Assembly: GCF_963678635.1 (NCBI RefSeq)
Contig: NC_087062.1
Span: forward strand, 76,502,349 to 76,566,348
Direction of reading: 5' to 3'
Source of the DNA: Symsagittifera roscoffensis
Lineage: Eukaryota; Xenacoelomorpha; Acoela; Convolutidae
Length of the DNA: 64,000 bases
Both the position numbers and the translations under genes were made by a program. Shown piece by piece: positions 11,001 to 22,803 of this stretch. How positions within the stretch are numbered: position 1 is the first letter of the stretch; each line of letters opens with the position of its first letter. Under the pieces are notes generated by a model. It saw nothing but the letters and a program-made list of their open reading frames with translations. It made no database searches and was not told the origin of the DNA.

Positions 11001-14000
11001 CGGTTTACTTTGTTATAGTCAATTGCTCGGCATTAGTAATGCGCGGGTCGTCTCTCTTCTTGAACAAGGAGCGCAATCTATCACCCTTGTACGGTACAGG
11101 GTGCTATCATGTGATAGAGCCCTAGGATCTACTTAACAATCACCCTCTCTTTGGCGTCTACTAAAAAATTGCCACCCCTATGGAGCACTCAAATCAATCA
11201 GGAAATTTAAACAAGACTGCTCGTATCAGGGTGAAGCCCTGAATGTTCCGACTGCCTTTTAAGGTTTATGGAGCAAAAATAACTTAAAAAAATTAATTGA
11301 AATAAAATAAAATGAAATTTTTTTTTATTTGAATTTTTTAAATGAAAATCATCCCCCCACACGCCATATATTTTACATGAAAGATGGGGGCTATATATGC
11401 GATAGACTGGTTCCAATTTAAAGAAAAAGGTCCCCAAATTATAAAGTGCCTCAAGATCTGTAGTTTTTGACTTCGTTTATTGTCCAAAATTGGCCAAAAT
11501 GACAATCTTTAAACTCCCATAACTATACAAAAAATGATCTTTAGCTGAAATATCTTTTCAAATTTAAGCTCAGGGCAACAATAACTTTTGAATGATTTTC
11601 TAAAAAAAAATTCCGTCAAAAATGGCTAGTTAAAAAGTGGAAATTTGTCTGAAGAAAAAAAAACCCACCCCGAGCACAAATATTCCGTTACTTTCGTATC
11701 GAAAATCGGAACAATAATCAAACTTAATTAAATGAGGCAACAAAATTTCAGATGAAAAGCAAAAACAAATCAAAATAAAAGATGTAATTCAGCAATGTTT
11801 GTGTTTAAAATAGGAAAAACACGCACGTAAAAAAATTAAAGTCTGAAGTCTGAGGACCCGTACAGAAATTTAAAAAAAGCACAGGAATGCCCAGTGTTAA
11901 TCAATTTGCTGTGAGATTGCATATCTGTCCTGAGCTGCAACATACATGTTCCGATCTGGATGATACAAAAAGATGACCCAGATCTGACCAATGTATGTTC
12001 CAGGTCTGAAGCTGGCCTTGAGCAGGTCTGAATTTGTGAGAAAATCCATACCTGACTCACACCTGCTTCAGACATGTTCATGTCCAAACGAAACATGGAC
12101 CATGTCTGGACAAAATTTGAAATAGCCAGAATTTTAAAATGCTCAGATGTGATTTCCAAGTTCTTGATAGGCAAGGAGATGGACAACTTAAAAAATAAAA
12201 ATCAGTTCAAATTTACATTTAAAATGATTGGAGTTAAAATGGAAACAAGATTGCTAATTTAATAGGGCAATGCTGTTCTCGAAAAGTTTTTGTTAAAGAA
12301 ATATTGCTAAGCTATGGATTTTGGATTGATTATATTGAACATTGAGTGTTAAAAATTGACTAGTTTATGAAATTAATAAAGGAATTAGTTTTTGACCAAT
12401 TAGTAATGATTTCCAAGTGCGAGATATTTTGCCATGCATAAATAATTTGCATGAGGCTTCCGGCATCAAAGTATTAAAACTCATTCTAAGAGACAATAAA
12501 AACAGGTTAGTGATTTGTGCAATTTTACAAAGGTTCCCTCCCCTCACTCAGCAAATGTTGCTTTCAAAATTGCTCCGAATAAAAAAGCATCCCGATTAAA
12601 TCTATTCCTCACGTTCTTCGAAAATTTGGAACAAAAAAGAAAACTGACCAACTAATTTAACCAAAAGCAGCTAAACATTTTTCACAAGTTGCTGTGCAGC
12701 TGATACTAAATGTTCCAACCATAAGTTAGCTGTTCTGTAAATGACAGTTTTTTCAAGGTAAGTGAGAATGAACAGTTTTAAATAGCATGGAGTCTCTTTT
12801 TAAGAGGAAAAATGACGAATTGTGACGAAAAAGTTGAAAACAAGATATTAATTTGCAATTTTGCATTTTTTTATAAACCTGCGGTAAATCGATTGCGAAT
12901 TGGTGAAAATACTGCACTGTGTTGAAAATTTTAGACTAACTTTAGAAAAAACTTTAAATAATTATTATTATCATCGATTAAATTGGATTACCTTAATTTT
13001 TACAAAAAATCAACCAACGCTGAAATTAGGTTTTCTACCATCAGAATTTGCATAATCGGAATAAGAAGTATCATTCGCAAGTTTTACCAAAATACTCTCT
13101 GAATTATGCATAAAATGCGACAATCTACGTGCATGATTTTTTCTGGCCATTCCGTTCACAGAAACAATTCCAGTGTAGGAATTCGCGGATATAACATCGG
13201 CCAGAATGTCCAGCAGGGTTGTTTTTCCACACCCCGAAGGTCCCATAACAGCCAAGATTTCCCCGCTTCTAGCGTGCCCTTCAGATTTCAAGATCTCTTT
13301 TTTGGTACTTAGATCGCAGAAAAATTCCTGGCGTTATGGCTCTGTGATGAATTGCGAATAAGTAAAAAAGTTGAAACAAAAAAATATGGATATCTCAAAA
13401 TAGTACAAAGGGGGACCCTTTGGGTCGGCAGGATATCAAATCCCTGAGTAGAGGGCTGGCTCCCCCTAAATCCGCCCCTGCTTTTAACTACAGTTGTGCC
13501 GTGATAACTTTCCGATAGAATTAGTTTACGAAGTTTCTTGTCACACCTTATCAGGAATAAAAATAAAAAAACTCCCATTTTTTTTTAATTTTCATTTTTT
13601 TATTTCTCTTTTATGTTTTTAAGCAATTTTGAGGAGAGCTGCTGTCGAATATTCCTCTTTTATTATCACTATCGAATATGCATAAATTCTGGACTCCTTC
13701 TCATCACACCACGAACAAAAATGAACACACCACAAAAGTCCGACCACGAAAAAAAGTTGTGACCGGACTTTTGTGTTACTTGTACACCATTTGGATATCC
13801 TTGCTTGCATTTAAACTTTTTTTCAAAATTATCCTTTATTCAGTTTACTGATTGCTTTGGAGAGAAAAAGTACTTTGCAGATTCTTTTTGGGGATCTGAT
13901 TGGCGTAGAGAAGCTAGCTCTTCACGAAGACTGGATCCGATTGGGCACTGATGTTGTGGATTAAAAAAGTAAGCAAAAAATGACAATTTCTGAATGCAAG

Positions 14001-14406
14001 TTGTTTTTTATTTTGATTACATGAGTGATAGCAAATCTAGTTCTGTAGTCGGAACTATTTTTAAAAAAGAGATCCCTGTTACGCCTTGTAGAATTGGAAC
14101 ACGGTTTCTTCTTTTCCATGGAAGTCTGCTAGTTTTCACAGAGTAGCAAACATTTTCCCATGAAACACTAACGCCTCTGGGCTGAGGAACAAATTTGGGG
14201 GGTCGAGAGAGTTCACTACTCAGTTGAGAAATAAATTCGGGAATCGAGCTCGGATTGATAAGGTTCGAGGAACTTGATGAGTTTCTTCGGTACGAAGCAT
14301 TTCCTAAATCGTACCCTAAGTCCTCGATATGACCAGTAAAGCGTCGGTCAAAATGTGCTGCCCTATTTTTGGGGTTTAAGTTTATTGTAACGATACTATC
14401 GCTCAT
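7979..14406 (-). CDS. ABCG-subfamily ABC transporter, N-terminal part (7 exons; membrane domain outside window)
   Basis: Seven exons joined in phase (14083-14406, 13088-13294, 10094-10198, 9748-9884, 9281-9378, 9009-9118, 7979-8099) give about 367 residues. They encode the nucleotide-binding domain typical of ABCG (white/ABCG5/ABCG8) half-transporters, which export sterols, lipids or pigment precursors at membranes. Walker A is GPSGCGKTT, the signature region LSSGQLRRLSIAQQL, Walker B LILILDEP, the D-loop SGLD and the H-loop LHQP; NPADFILDLV marks the usual NBD-to-TMD linker. Two oddities stand out: the Q-loop position reads FMHNSE where the family has FMQED or similar, and the signature has LSSGQ rather than SGG. 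Two introns appear to start with GC. No transmembrane exons are visible below 7979, where the retrotransposon lies. The subfamily assignment is confident, the ortholog is not. Confidence 0.85.
8479..8818. mobile_element. Non-autonomous hAT-like element with 8-bp target-site duplication
   Basis: The 340-bp element starts CAGTAGCGGATTTAGG and ends, on the other strand, CAGGCGCAGATCTAGG, imperfect terminal inverted repeats of the CAGGGGCGGATC type. It is flanked by ATAACATC (8471-8478) and ATTACATC (8819-8826), a 7/8 matching 8-bp duplication as hAT elements make. It lies in the intron between ABCG exons 6 and 7 and has no coding capacity. Related pieces are at about 13370-13490 and 62200-62550. 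Confidence 0.7.
9009..9118 (-). CDS. ABCG exon 6 (H-loop), GC donor
   Basis: Acceptor CGTCTTCAG; the reading KTIILSLHQPVSRIW contains the switch His. The frame closes soon after GPRK, and the only phase-compatible exit is AG|GCATTT, a second GC donor in this gene. Confidence 0.75.
9281..9378 (-). CDS. ABCG exon 5 (Walker B and D-loop)
   Basis: It encodes DPLILILDEPVSGLDG and the following helix, ending LSREG at donor GTAAAA (phase 1). The catalytic Glu follows the Asp of Walker B. Confidence 0.85.
9449..9463. repeat. Poly-G tract (15 nt) in ABCG intron
   Basis: A run of about 15 G between ABCG exons 4 and 5. It creates Gly/Pro-rich chance ORFs on both strands, which are not genes. Confidence 0.9.
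9748..9884 (-). CDS. ABCG exon 4 (ABC signature), GC donor
   Basis: The reading is RVNDIISKVGL...LSSGQLRRLSIAQQLI. The exon must end with phase 2 to join exon 5; this falls at AG|GCACTT, a GC rather than GT donor. The next residues then read R-DPLILILDEP, exactly as the family requires. Confidence 0.75.
10094..10198 (-). CDS. ABCG exon 3 (post-Q-loop helical segment)
   Basis: Acceptor AAATTTCCAG, donor GTTGAT, 35 codons. The reading VYETLIFGARL matches the ABCG segment that follows the Q-loop (usually TVxETLxFxAxLR). Phase 0 on both sides fits exons 2 and 4. Confidence 0.75.
10674..11720. repeat. Duplicated repeat block in ABCG intron 2
   Basis: A segment of about 256 bp (10674-10930) recurs almost identically at 11180-11430, both containing AGGGTGAAGCCCTGAATG and the CCCCCCACACGCCATAT box. 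The flanking sequence to about 11720 matches, in inverted order, the repeat at 27600-28150, and in direct order part of 47060-47460. The family therefore has internal inverted symmetry and is probably a DNA-type or fold-back element. No protein is encoded. Confidence 0.65.
13088..13294 (-). CDS. ABCG exon 2 (Walker A)
   Basis: This exon has 69 codons and starts and ends in phase 0. It carries SGEILAVMGPSGCGKTTLL, the Walker A P-loop. It ends in the altered Q-loop segment FMHNSESIL before donor GTAAAA. The acceptor (AAAAAAGAG) is weak, so the first few residues are uncertain. Confidence 0.8.
14083..14406 (-). CDS. ABCG exon 1 (start codon; cytosolic N-terminus)
   Basis: ATG at 14404-14406 opens 108 codons ending at donor GTAACA (phase 0). 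The product is a Ser/Asn-rich N-terminus followed by the ABCG-type lead-in VSWENVCYSVK and VPILQG. A sequence like a 3' splice site (TTAATACTTAG) ends only 6 nt upstream of the ATG. Confidence 0.75.
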
Positions 14407-16065
14407 TTTCCACTAAGTATTAAAAAAGTAAGTTATACACTCTAAAAAGCGCCAAATTATGCCGCGAAAGTAGATGAGAAAAAAGCGATTTCGTTTCGAA
14501 AAAATTTATATTAATGCAACATGATTTCAAGACGCATCATTACGTATGCATATAATAATCATTGTACGAAGCTGTGGATCTCTGTTAAAAATTTTCATAC
14601 TCGAAGAATCGTTGTAATCAATCAATTCATTTCAGTATAGATTAAGAGTTGTCTTACTTGCTAGCAATCAATTGTTAAAAAATCAAATCATTAGGTGCAA
14701 ATAAAGGCTAAAACCTAGTGCAATCACAAATAAAGGCATCCATTTAGCCTGCAAACCTTTCCAAGTTCTTCCAAATCACCAGAGACCAACAACCAGCGTA
14801 AAAACCAATGGTAGCAAAGTTGGTAATACCATTTTCGATGGTGGCCATAAATACAGTTTCATATCCAGAAATGAAACCGTGGATTTAAAGCTTGTGCATA
14901 ATTGCCTGAGCGTTTTTTAAATCAAAATGTGTGTTATAGTCTCCGATAATAAATGACCAATTACCCTTCCATTAACAGAATTGTAAACATTTTCAAGAAA
15001 TTGCTAACTCCAATTTTTATGGGCGTTGTATGATAGGGTAGAGGAACGGATCTTAACGTCCCATATCCCATGCCAGGGCAGAATACTCTAAAAAAGTGCA
15101 GTCACTTTTCTGTACATAACTAGTAACAACTCTCTCTACTCACTTGATTTTCCTGAACAGCTATATGCGGTTTCTCATTTTTTGAAAACAAAATTTCATC
15201 ATTCCTGCGAGGACTGAATTAAAGTGAACATTTTAAAAACGTAGAATCAAGATTGGCTTTCTTCAGAATCAAGATTGCATCAGAATCAAGATTGGCTTTC
15301 TTTGAACTACTTACAAATCGTTCGAACAATTTTTTTCCTTAACATTACCGCAGTGACAAAATTGGATAAAACCAGTTATCTGTAGAAAACTATACAGATT
15401 TCAGATCTGTTGTAATTTTAAATGATAAAACTTTGATCAAATTGTTATAATAATTGACTATAATGCATTTTAATTTCTTCAGTATATAACCATTACCAAA
15501 ACACTCAAAAACTGTTTTTTTTTGGGTGTCAAATTTCGCGCACACTATATGCATACCGTAAGCAAATTATGTACAGATTACATACAGATTTTGTAGAATA
15601 GGAGAATTGATTATTTTGGCCTTAAGAACTATTCTTTTTTGCTATAAAAAATCGATTCTGGATAAGAAATTGATTTTTTTTTAATTTTGTCTCTTCGGCT
15701 AGTTCATTGCATGTCAATGCAGTAGTATGCACCTTTGTAGTATTAATAGAACTTAAGCACTCGTCGGAAGTAATAAAAAAATAAAAAGAGAAAAAGAGAA
15801 GAAAATGGAAAAAAGACTGATTTGTTGAAATCGGAATCGATAAGTTCACAACCAGCATACAAACCAAATTTCAAGTAGAATGGGTACTTAAAAAACAAAC
15901 ATGCTGGAAATTTGTCTTTCAAAGGACAAGAGTAAAGATGAAGATGATCACCAGTTCCGTTTATTCTGTAAAAATGTTAATTACAGAAAAATTACCAGGT
16001 TGCAACACCCTTGCTTATCTCGATGGTACAATTACTGTAGTGCGAATGCTGAATGTAAAAAAAAA
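14407..16065. other. Non-coding stretch upstream of ABCG
   Basis: No ORF or conserved domain seen. A small tandem repeat of AGAATCAAGATTGGCTTTCTT lies at about 15245-15302. Promoter elements for ABCG may be here but I cannot point to any with confidence. Confidence 0.5.
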
Positions 16066-16742
16066 TCGAACCAATAAAAAACAAAGGGCAGCTGAGTTTC
16101 TACTATGCTTGCTTGAAAATAAAAAATTTTCGTAACTAATTTTCTATGAGTGCTGTTATGTTGTTTGCTTTTTAAAAGAAATTGGATGAGCAATTGAGAA
16201 CGTGCGAATGTTTTTCCGCCATGTTTAAGTTCAATAATGGGTGGCGAAGAAGGTAAGAAGATAATAGTCCCTCGCGGAACTGTTTTTAGAGTCGTGGGCA
16301 GTTATTAATTCATTAATTTGAGTTGTCTTCAGGCCAAGGCATGCCGACGGAATATTCATTCTCTCGTGTGTGTTGGTTGGCTTAAGGAAGTGATTCACAC
16401 TTTTATCGGCTGAAAACCTTTTGATTTAAATGTTAAGTCCAAACACGCCAAAAGCAAGTAGACAAAAGGTTTTCAGCCGATAAAAGTCACTTCCTTAAGC
16501 CAACCAACATACACAAGAGAATGAATACTCCGTCGGTATGCCTTGGCCTGCAGACAATTCAAATTTACGAATTAATAATTCTCCGAGACAAGCTGGTTGC
16601 AACCAAGGTAACTGCCCACATCCAATTTCTTTTAAAAAGCACTCAACGTAACAGCATTCATAAAACATTAGTTACGCAAAAAACTTTTAATTTTAAGCCC
16701 GCTTAATAGAAACTCAGCTGTCCTTTGTTTCGTTATCGGTTT
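16066..16742. repeat. Large fold-back (inverted repeat) element
   Basis: The left arm (16066-16423) is complementary to the right arm (16463-16742) around a 39-nt loop. Matching landmarks include CAGCTGAGTTTCTA, the GCCAAGGCATGCCGACGG / ATACCGACGG region and GGCTGAAAACCTTTTG. The left arm carries about 110 extra unpaired bases (about 16190-16300). The pairing near the loop is almost perfect. It has no coding potential, and could be a fold-back transposon or a source of long double-stranded RNA. Confidence 0.75.
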
Positions 16743-16751
16743 CTTTATTGT

Positions 16752-18985
16752 ACTTAACGTTTAAATCAACTTGCACTGAGGCGATAACCTCAGTTGAGTT
16801 AAATCAACTGATAGTTGACAAGAATAAGTGCAGGTTGAGTCACATAACACAAGCGAAACTTTTTCATAAGTACTGGATAAAAATGTTGTACTTAAAATAG
16901 CCATTAGGCCTTTCACACTCTTTTATGTTGTTACTCATGTTCAGTTTTTTGCTTCCTGGCTTTATTGTACTTTAACGACAAGAGTATTTACAGTCACGGG
17001 GGTTATTTTCCGAAGTACCGGCTACAAAGTTGGGCTCAGCTTCATGCAAAAACAAATTGTGTTGCACTTGCATGTAGGTGTGGGACAATTATTCGGCATA
17101 ATAAATTTTCTGATTATAGGATTTTCTTCAACGCAAAAAAAACTCACGGTCAGTGCACAATATAACGCGTTCAGCTGAGGTTTTTTTTCGAAGACGCTCT
17201 TTTTCAAAAGTTTTTGCTTGCCATTACACTGCAAAAAAGGACTGCACTAACATTTGTCACTAACAATAACATAGCATGAGACTATTGTTATTTTATGCAC
17301 TAGGTATGCACGGACGACTAGATGTGGTTGACCAAAATTTCGCTCCTTTTACACCCACCACTATGAACAAATTGCCCTAAAACAGTTTTCGCTACAAAAG
17401 TCAGCTGGCATTGTGACTGGAACTTCTAAAAAAAGGCGTTGAATTCAAGTATGATGTCACTCCCAACATCTTTACAGAAAAACCGGATATGAAATTTGAT
17501 CCTCATACATACTGGCTCAAAAGGGTTGGATAGTCCAACTTGCGATTAACCGCAAAGGGTGAAAAAGTAACAGGTAGTCACAAAAAATAATTACACCTGA
17601 TTTTAGACTGCCTTATTCGAAATCTATATTTAGGCCTCCCTTTGGCCGCTATTCCACTGATTGTTTGAGCTGAACTGTCTTGGACTTTTTTCTCGGTTTG
17701 GTCTTCTGAGAGCCGATTGATATGAGTTAATATACTTGAATGAGCTGAAAGATATGAGCTAACATACTTGCTTATCTTATTTGCAGTTTAACAAATAAAA
17801 GCAAAACTCACCTAACTCGAATGAATGATCATGTATCAGGATTTCATCAACACAAAAATACTTTTTGGTTCTAAAATCAGCCCAACAAAACAATTTAAAA
17901 CGTAAAATTAAGCTATCAGATGGCCTTATAAAACTCACTAAATGACTTTCACAGTGACTTATTGAGGTTATTTGTAATCAGATTTTTACAGTTACTCCTC
18001 CGACTAACTGTTCATAAGCTTCAGAACATGTTTTTATCAAATATTTTTGTGAACGCGTTCCACTTTCAGCGTATTCATTTTCGAGTTGAACTTTTGAACG
18101 TAAAATTTTGCAATTTTTAAAATTATATTATGACTTAATAGCAACAATTTCTAAGTTGCATGTGAGAAAGGGAGCTCAATTTTTTTTCTTTAAATAACAT
18201 GTATTTAGAGATTTTTATGGTGTTTCGAAGAATTTGGTTTCAAAATATCTTTCTGTATTATTTGTAGTACTATGCATTTACTGACATAAGATACGAAGTT
18301 TCTAAGTTTGCTCCGAAAAAGAAACACAAAACTTTGAAAAAGGCAAATTTTGACAAATTTTTACTTTTTGGAAAAATTTTGCTGCGTTTATTGACTTGAG
18401 ACTGTTTTGAGCAATTAGTTCATTGTATGCTTGATCTAAATGATGGTAAAAACGACACTTGCTCTCGCAGAATATTTAAACAACAGGATATTTTTCTAGG
18501 TATTTTTCAGCAAACTATGTGAAAAAAAATGGTTTGCTGGTGCAACAGTTAGGCTGCGCGGCCAAAGTTGCGGGAGGATTTTAGGTAGTATAAAATTCCA
18601 TTCCAAATCCAATGACTACGCAAGACTTGGTCGAATTTTTATTTGTTTTAAGGAAATAAACCAATCAGTTTCTCTATGTAATTGGATTTATGAGATTTTA
18701 AGGCTCAATTTTTTGGTATTTGAAGGCGTTTGGAATGTGTTATTTTTGGCTATGCTTAGCAATATTCTAAGAAAGGTTCCTCTGTATTAGGCTGGTTTTG
18801 CAAAAAAAGAAATTGTGTCATTTTTTTTAGCTCGAAAAAATTGATTTTTAGAGCTCGCCTAAATAATTTCAGTGACCCTATTTTGTTCAAAATTTTTAGG
18901 CACAGAAAATTTTTTCAAATTAAACAGGCTAAAGAGGCATTTTTTGCAACATTTGGACCAAAAAAAGTGTCTTTTTGATGCGCTT
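16752..18985. other. Intergenic AT-rich stretch, no gene recognised
   Basis: Short ORFs only; none carries a recognisable domain. It contains common AT-rich sequence and scattered fragments resembling the repeats described elsewhere. Confidence 0.5.
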
Positions 18986-19009
18986 CCCCCCCCCCCCCCC
19001 CCCCCCCCC
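18986..19009. repeat. Poly-C tract (24 nt)
   Basis: A run of 24 C. Apparent Gly-rich ORFs on the minus strand across it are artefacts of the homopolymer. Confidence 0.9.
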
Positions 19010-19024
19010 GCCTTGGTTTTAGAA

Positions 19025-19930
19025 AAAACCATAGCCAACTGACAGTTGGAAAAAAGTAATGAATGCAAGGAAACTGAAAAAACCTACTTGTTTTTTCTAA
19101 AATCTTAAGCATTTAAATTTCGAATAAAACATAAGATGGCTTTAAAGCTCTTTGGATTTGTAGAACAATTTATGACGGACACTTTTTTCAAACTGGACCC
19201 ATTTTGCGAAAACTGGATCAATAGGTAAAACTTTTATTTCGCTGGAGCAAAACTAAGTTTTCATGGTTTAAAGGAAAACTTATTGCCCTATTATAATTCC
19301 GCTCTCCCGCTCGCTTTATTCGTTTGAACTTAGAAAATCAATGTCGAAACTTTCCAATTTCCAATGTCGTTCAATACACGACATAAAAGACTTTATATGA
19401 CACACCAATCAACAAATTCGGATAACTATTCATAGCATCTGATTTTCGTTGAAAAAAATAACATCGCCTTCAGACAGTTCGAAAAAAGAGCCAGTGAACG
19501 CAAGCCAACCATTGGAAAAGAGTCAAGTAAGCAAAACAATACTGTTTTTTGAAAAAAAACCAACTTTCAAACTTCAAAGAAAAAAGCCCTAGGAATTTCT
19601 TGAACAACTTATGATGGGCACTTTTTTGATATAAGTCACCCAATTTGAGAAAACTGGATCAATAAGTAAAATTCTTATTTGGCTGGAGAAATCTGAAAAT
19701 TAAACTCTACTTTCGAAACCAGAGGTCGATCACCTTTTTTGTGACCTTTACAATTTTGCTGTTTGACAGTGAGTTTTTCTTCCTTTTAACAATAGAAATG
19801 CACGGAACTTAGAAGAGATCACAAGTCAAAACGCAAAAAAAAAATCAAAAGAAAACGTGAACAAATTTTAAGACTTTCTCTTGAAAAAAAAATCAGCAAG
19901 ACTTATAGAATTTCATTGCGAGTTACTACA
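19025..19930 (+). repeat. Dispersed repeat (CATAGCCAAC family), two adjacent copies
   Basis: It begins CATAGCCAACTGACAGTTGG and contains the family boxes GAAAACTGGATCAATAGGTA and TTCGATCACnnTTTnnGTGACC. A second copy starts near 19495. The part from about 19245 to 19900 is a long, roughly colinear match to 33660-34240. Other copies lie at about 29140-29530, 30040-30370, 30770-31100, 50160-50610 and 56980-57690. Copy ends resemble short inverted repeats (AGTAATGAACG / CGTTCATTACT), suggesting a non-autonomous DNA element of about 450 bp. Confidence 0.65.
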
Positions 19931-20597
19931 GAAGAAAAAAGAAAGTTCGTACTAAAGAAAGTTCGTGCTTTCTATAGCAGTCAGTTTCTTTTGCTCGAAA
20001 TACCAGTTATTAATTTATTTAACGATTTAAACTCCAATGAAAATCTTAACGGTTGTATTGAACTTGCGTGTTCCATCAACTTATCGATTGTAATTTATCT
20101 AAAAAAAGTCATCCCGCTTTTTCTCTACACCCAGAAGTTTACATTGCATTCAAATCACATCGCCTTCATTCTGTTCATCACAGCACACATAATGCTGTTT
20201 GGTAACTGGATTAGCATGGAAAACAAACACTTCAACCTTAAGGTACTCGACGACACCTTAGGTGGTCGGAAGAACAAGTAAAGCCCGATTAAATTTAAAA
20301 CGAGTTTATCAAGTTTGGATAGTATAATTTTTAGATCTAAGGACAATTTCACATGTAGAAGTGACGAGCCAACCAAGATATCGGCTGCTTTGAAATAGAT
20401 CAAAAATCAGAAAACTTTTTGATCAAAAATTACATAATGTAATTTGCCAATGTAAATCCCGTATAAGTAAAGTAAATTAAATGTTCTTTTAACTTCTATC
20501 GACGGAAGTTTAATATTCAAATCAGCTAGCAAAAAACGTCGGAATCTTGAAAAGGATTCTTTGAAATTGTCTTTTACAAGTATTCCCTTTTGATACT

Positions 20598-20610
20598 AGT
20601 CACGAACAAT
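20598..20610. repeat. Target-site duplication, left copy (LINE)
   Basis: AGTCACGAACAAT here is repeated exactly at 24366-24378, bracketing the LINE. Confidence 0.9.
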
Positions 20611-20625
20611 GTTGTTGTTGTTGTT

Positions 20626-21215
20626 AGCCCACGCGGGTCGGGTTGGGCTCTTCTGTCTCCAGGTCAAGGAACTTAGCAACCTCTACCGGCCGAAGCCACA
20701 GGTCTGCTGGGGTGAGTGGGGAGGGGTTTTGGGAGCAGTTGAAAAGGTGACATGTTGTGTGGGGGGCAAGGGAACAGGTTGGGCAAAGGTGGGAGATGGA
20801 GCTGTCGAGGCGGGATAGGTAAGTGTTAAGGAACCGGCTGTAGCCAGACCGGAGTTGGGAGAGCTTACAGCGCGTGGGACGTGGGAGAGATTTTTCAGAG
20901 GGGTCAATCTTTGGGGGAGGGATACAAATAACTTTAGACGGAGGGGTTTCGGCTAAGAACTTGGTTACAAGGGAGGTATGGTTGTCTTTTAAAATTGGTT
21001 TGTAGTAGTTAAAAATAAAAGTGGAGACTTCGTCTCGGTCGTCCAGAACTAGAGGGTGGTTTGCGTAGACTGAAAAGTCGGTTAAAATTTTCTGGGTGTC
21101 TTCTTTGAAGCAGCTTATAATTGAGGGGCGAAGTAGACGGGGAGGAGGGGGATGTGAATGTATAAAATTAATGGGATGGTGGGAACGATAGGTAGAGATA
21201 AAAAAATTGAGATGA
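20626..21215 (-). pseudogene. LINE C-terminal region in shifted frame
   Basis: After the frameshift near 21260 the C-terminus continues in a second frame (HSESEILTVKD). From the A7 run near 21208 it moves to a third frame that stays open to the element's end, with SGYSRFLN, CPTC and CHLFNC, typical of the C-terminal Cys/His region of Jockey-like LINEs. Confidence 0.75.
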
Positions 21216-21255
21216 CAGAAGGGTATGGTGGTCTTTGACCGTTAGGATTTCAGAT

Positions 21256-22803
21256 TCACTGTGCAGGTGGGATTGTAACAACGCGAAGGGATTGGTTTTG
21301 GGCAACCTGCAGGCAATTTATGGAGGTGTTACTTGATGCGTGGGACCACGCGGGGGCTGCATAGTCAAGTATGGGGCGAATTAAAGCTTTAAAAGTTAGG
21401 AGGAGGGTTTCTTTGGAGTGACCCCAGGTTGATCCTGCTAGTGCCTTCAGGATTCCGATCCTGCGTCTGGCCTTTTCAGCGGATTGTTTGCAGTGAGTGG
21501 CAAAACAAAGTGTTGGATCAAATGTCACCCCTAAGATTGTTGGATTTTTGTTTAGGGGTAGCGCCTCGTTATTTAAAAGAACACTAGGTGTTTTATTAAA
21601 TTCTTTGTTATAAGAGGAGAAAAGTGTAACTGATCCTTTAGAGGACGCGAAACTTAGTTTGCGTGAGGTGAAAAAATCGTAGAGCCTTTTTAGGTAGCTA
21701 TTGATGGAGTTTGAGGCGATATCAATATTGGAACTGCTTGCGAAGGGGTGGAAATCGTCTACATACGAAACAAGGTTTACATTATCGGGAGGTGGCGGTG
21801 CATCATGGACATAAAAATTGAAGAGTGTGGGTGATAAAACAGAACCTTGGGGTACGCCACAGTGGATTATTCGATGGGGGGATGTGTGTTCACGGAATGA
21901 GGTGGCAGCCTCTCGACCATTAAGGTAATTACTTAGCCAGCGGACTAGACTTCTTGGGACGGGAATGTCATGAACGAGTTCCACAAGTGAGCGATGACAC
22001 ACCATGTCGAAAGCCTTAGATAAGTCAAGTGTGGCCAGTACCGTACGTTTAGGGGGGCGATTTTGGTTAAAACCGTCTGAAATGTAAAATTCGAGAGTGG
22101 AGAGAGCTGTGGTGGTGGAGTGAAAAGGGCGGAAGCCGTGTTGGTGTTTGGCGTTGGGGAGATGTTTGGTAAAGATGGGGTGAACGAGCCTCTCCAGAAT
22201 TTTAACTGCTGGGCAGAGTAAGGATATAGGTCTGTAAGATGTTGATTGTTTAAGATCCTTATTGGGCTTTGGAAGCGGTGCAATTTTTGAATTTTTCCAA
22301 ATTTGGGGGATAATGTTTTCGGACAAAGAGATATTAAAAAGGTATGTTAAGTATTGAGTAGCAAGTGGGCCGAGATGTTTAAGATGTATATTACAAAGGC
22401 CGTCGGGACCTAGCGCTCGCGATGGTTTGCTGTCTGCAATGGCTTGTTTAGTATTTTCAGGGGTAAAAATTGGGCTGTCTGACAGCGGTAGTTTGGCAAT
22501 TTTTCTTCTCGTTATACGAAGGAGTTTGTCAGAGGCGTGGGGTCTGGCATTGGTGAATTGTTTGTTAAAAGAGCTGGTAATATCACGAGGTGAGTGTATG
22601 GGTTTAGAACCAAAAGTAATGGGGTGTCTTCCTGCCACGGGCTTAGATCCATTTAAGGAGCGTACCACTTTCCAGAACTTTCTGGCACCAGTGCGGTAGT
22701 CGCAAGTCTGGAGGAATTCTCGCCATTTATTTTCTTTGTCCTTTGCTGTCTGTTTCATGAGTCTACAGTTCAGTTGGGATATGACTTCTGGGGGGAGATT
22801 TTG
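21256..22803 (-). pseudogene. LINE ORF, second part: reverse transcriptase domain
   Basis: This is the same frame as the endonuclease, immediately after the stop codon; the first ATG is at 22758. The RT blocks are in order: LGPDGLCN, SYRPISLL, LDLSKAFDM, GVPQGSVLSPTLF and SYVDD. The frame ends at TGA 21256 after LRVVT, where the family continues; one base is lost or gained here. Confidence 0.85.

Noticed and set aside
18859-19112. Two Gly-rich ORFs on the minus strand
   Set aside because: They arise from the 24-nt poly-C tract and have no other support.
19916-20281. Plus-strand 121-aa ORF with hydrophobic stretches
   Set aside because: It begins within a repeat copy, shows no known domain, and has no splice or neighbour support; it remains an unsupported ORF.
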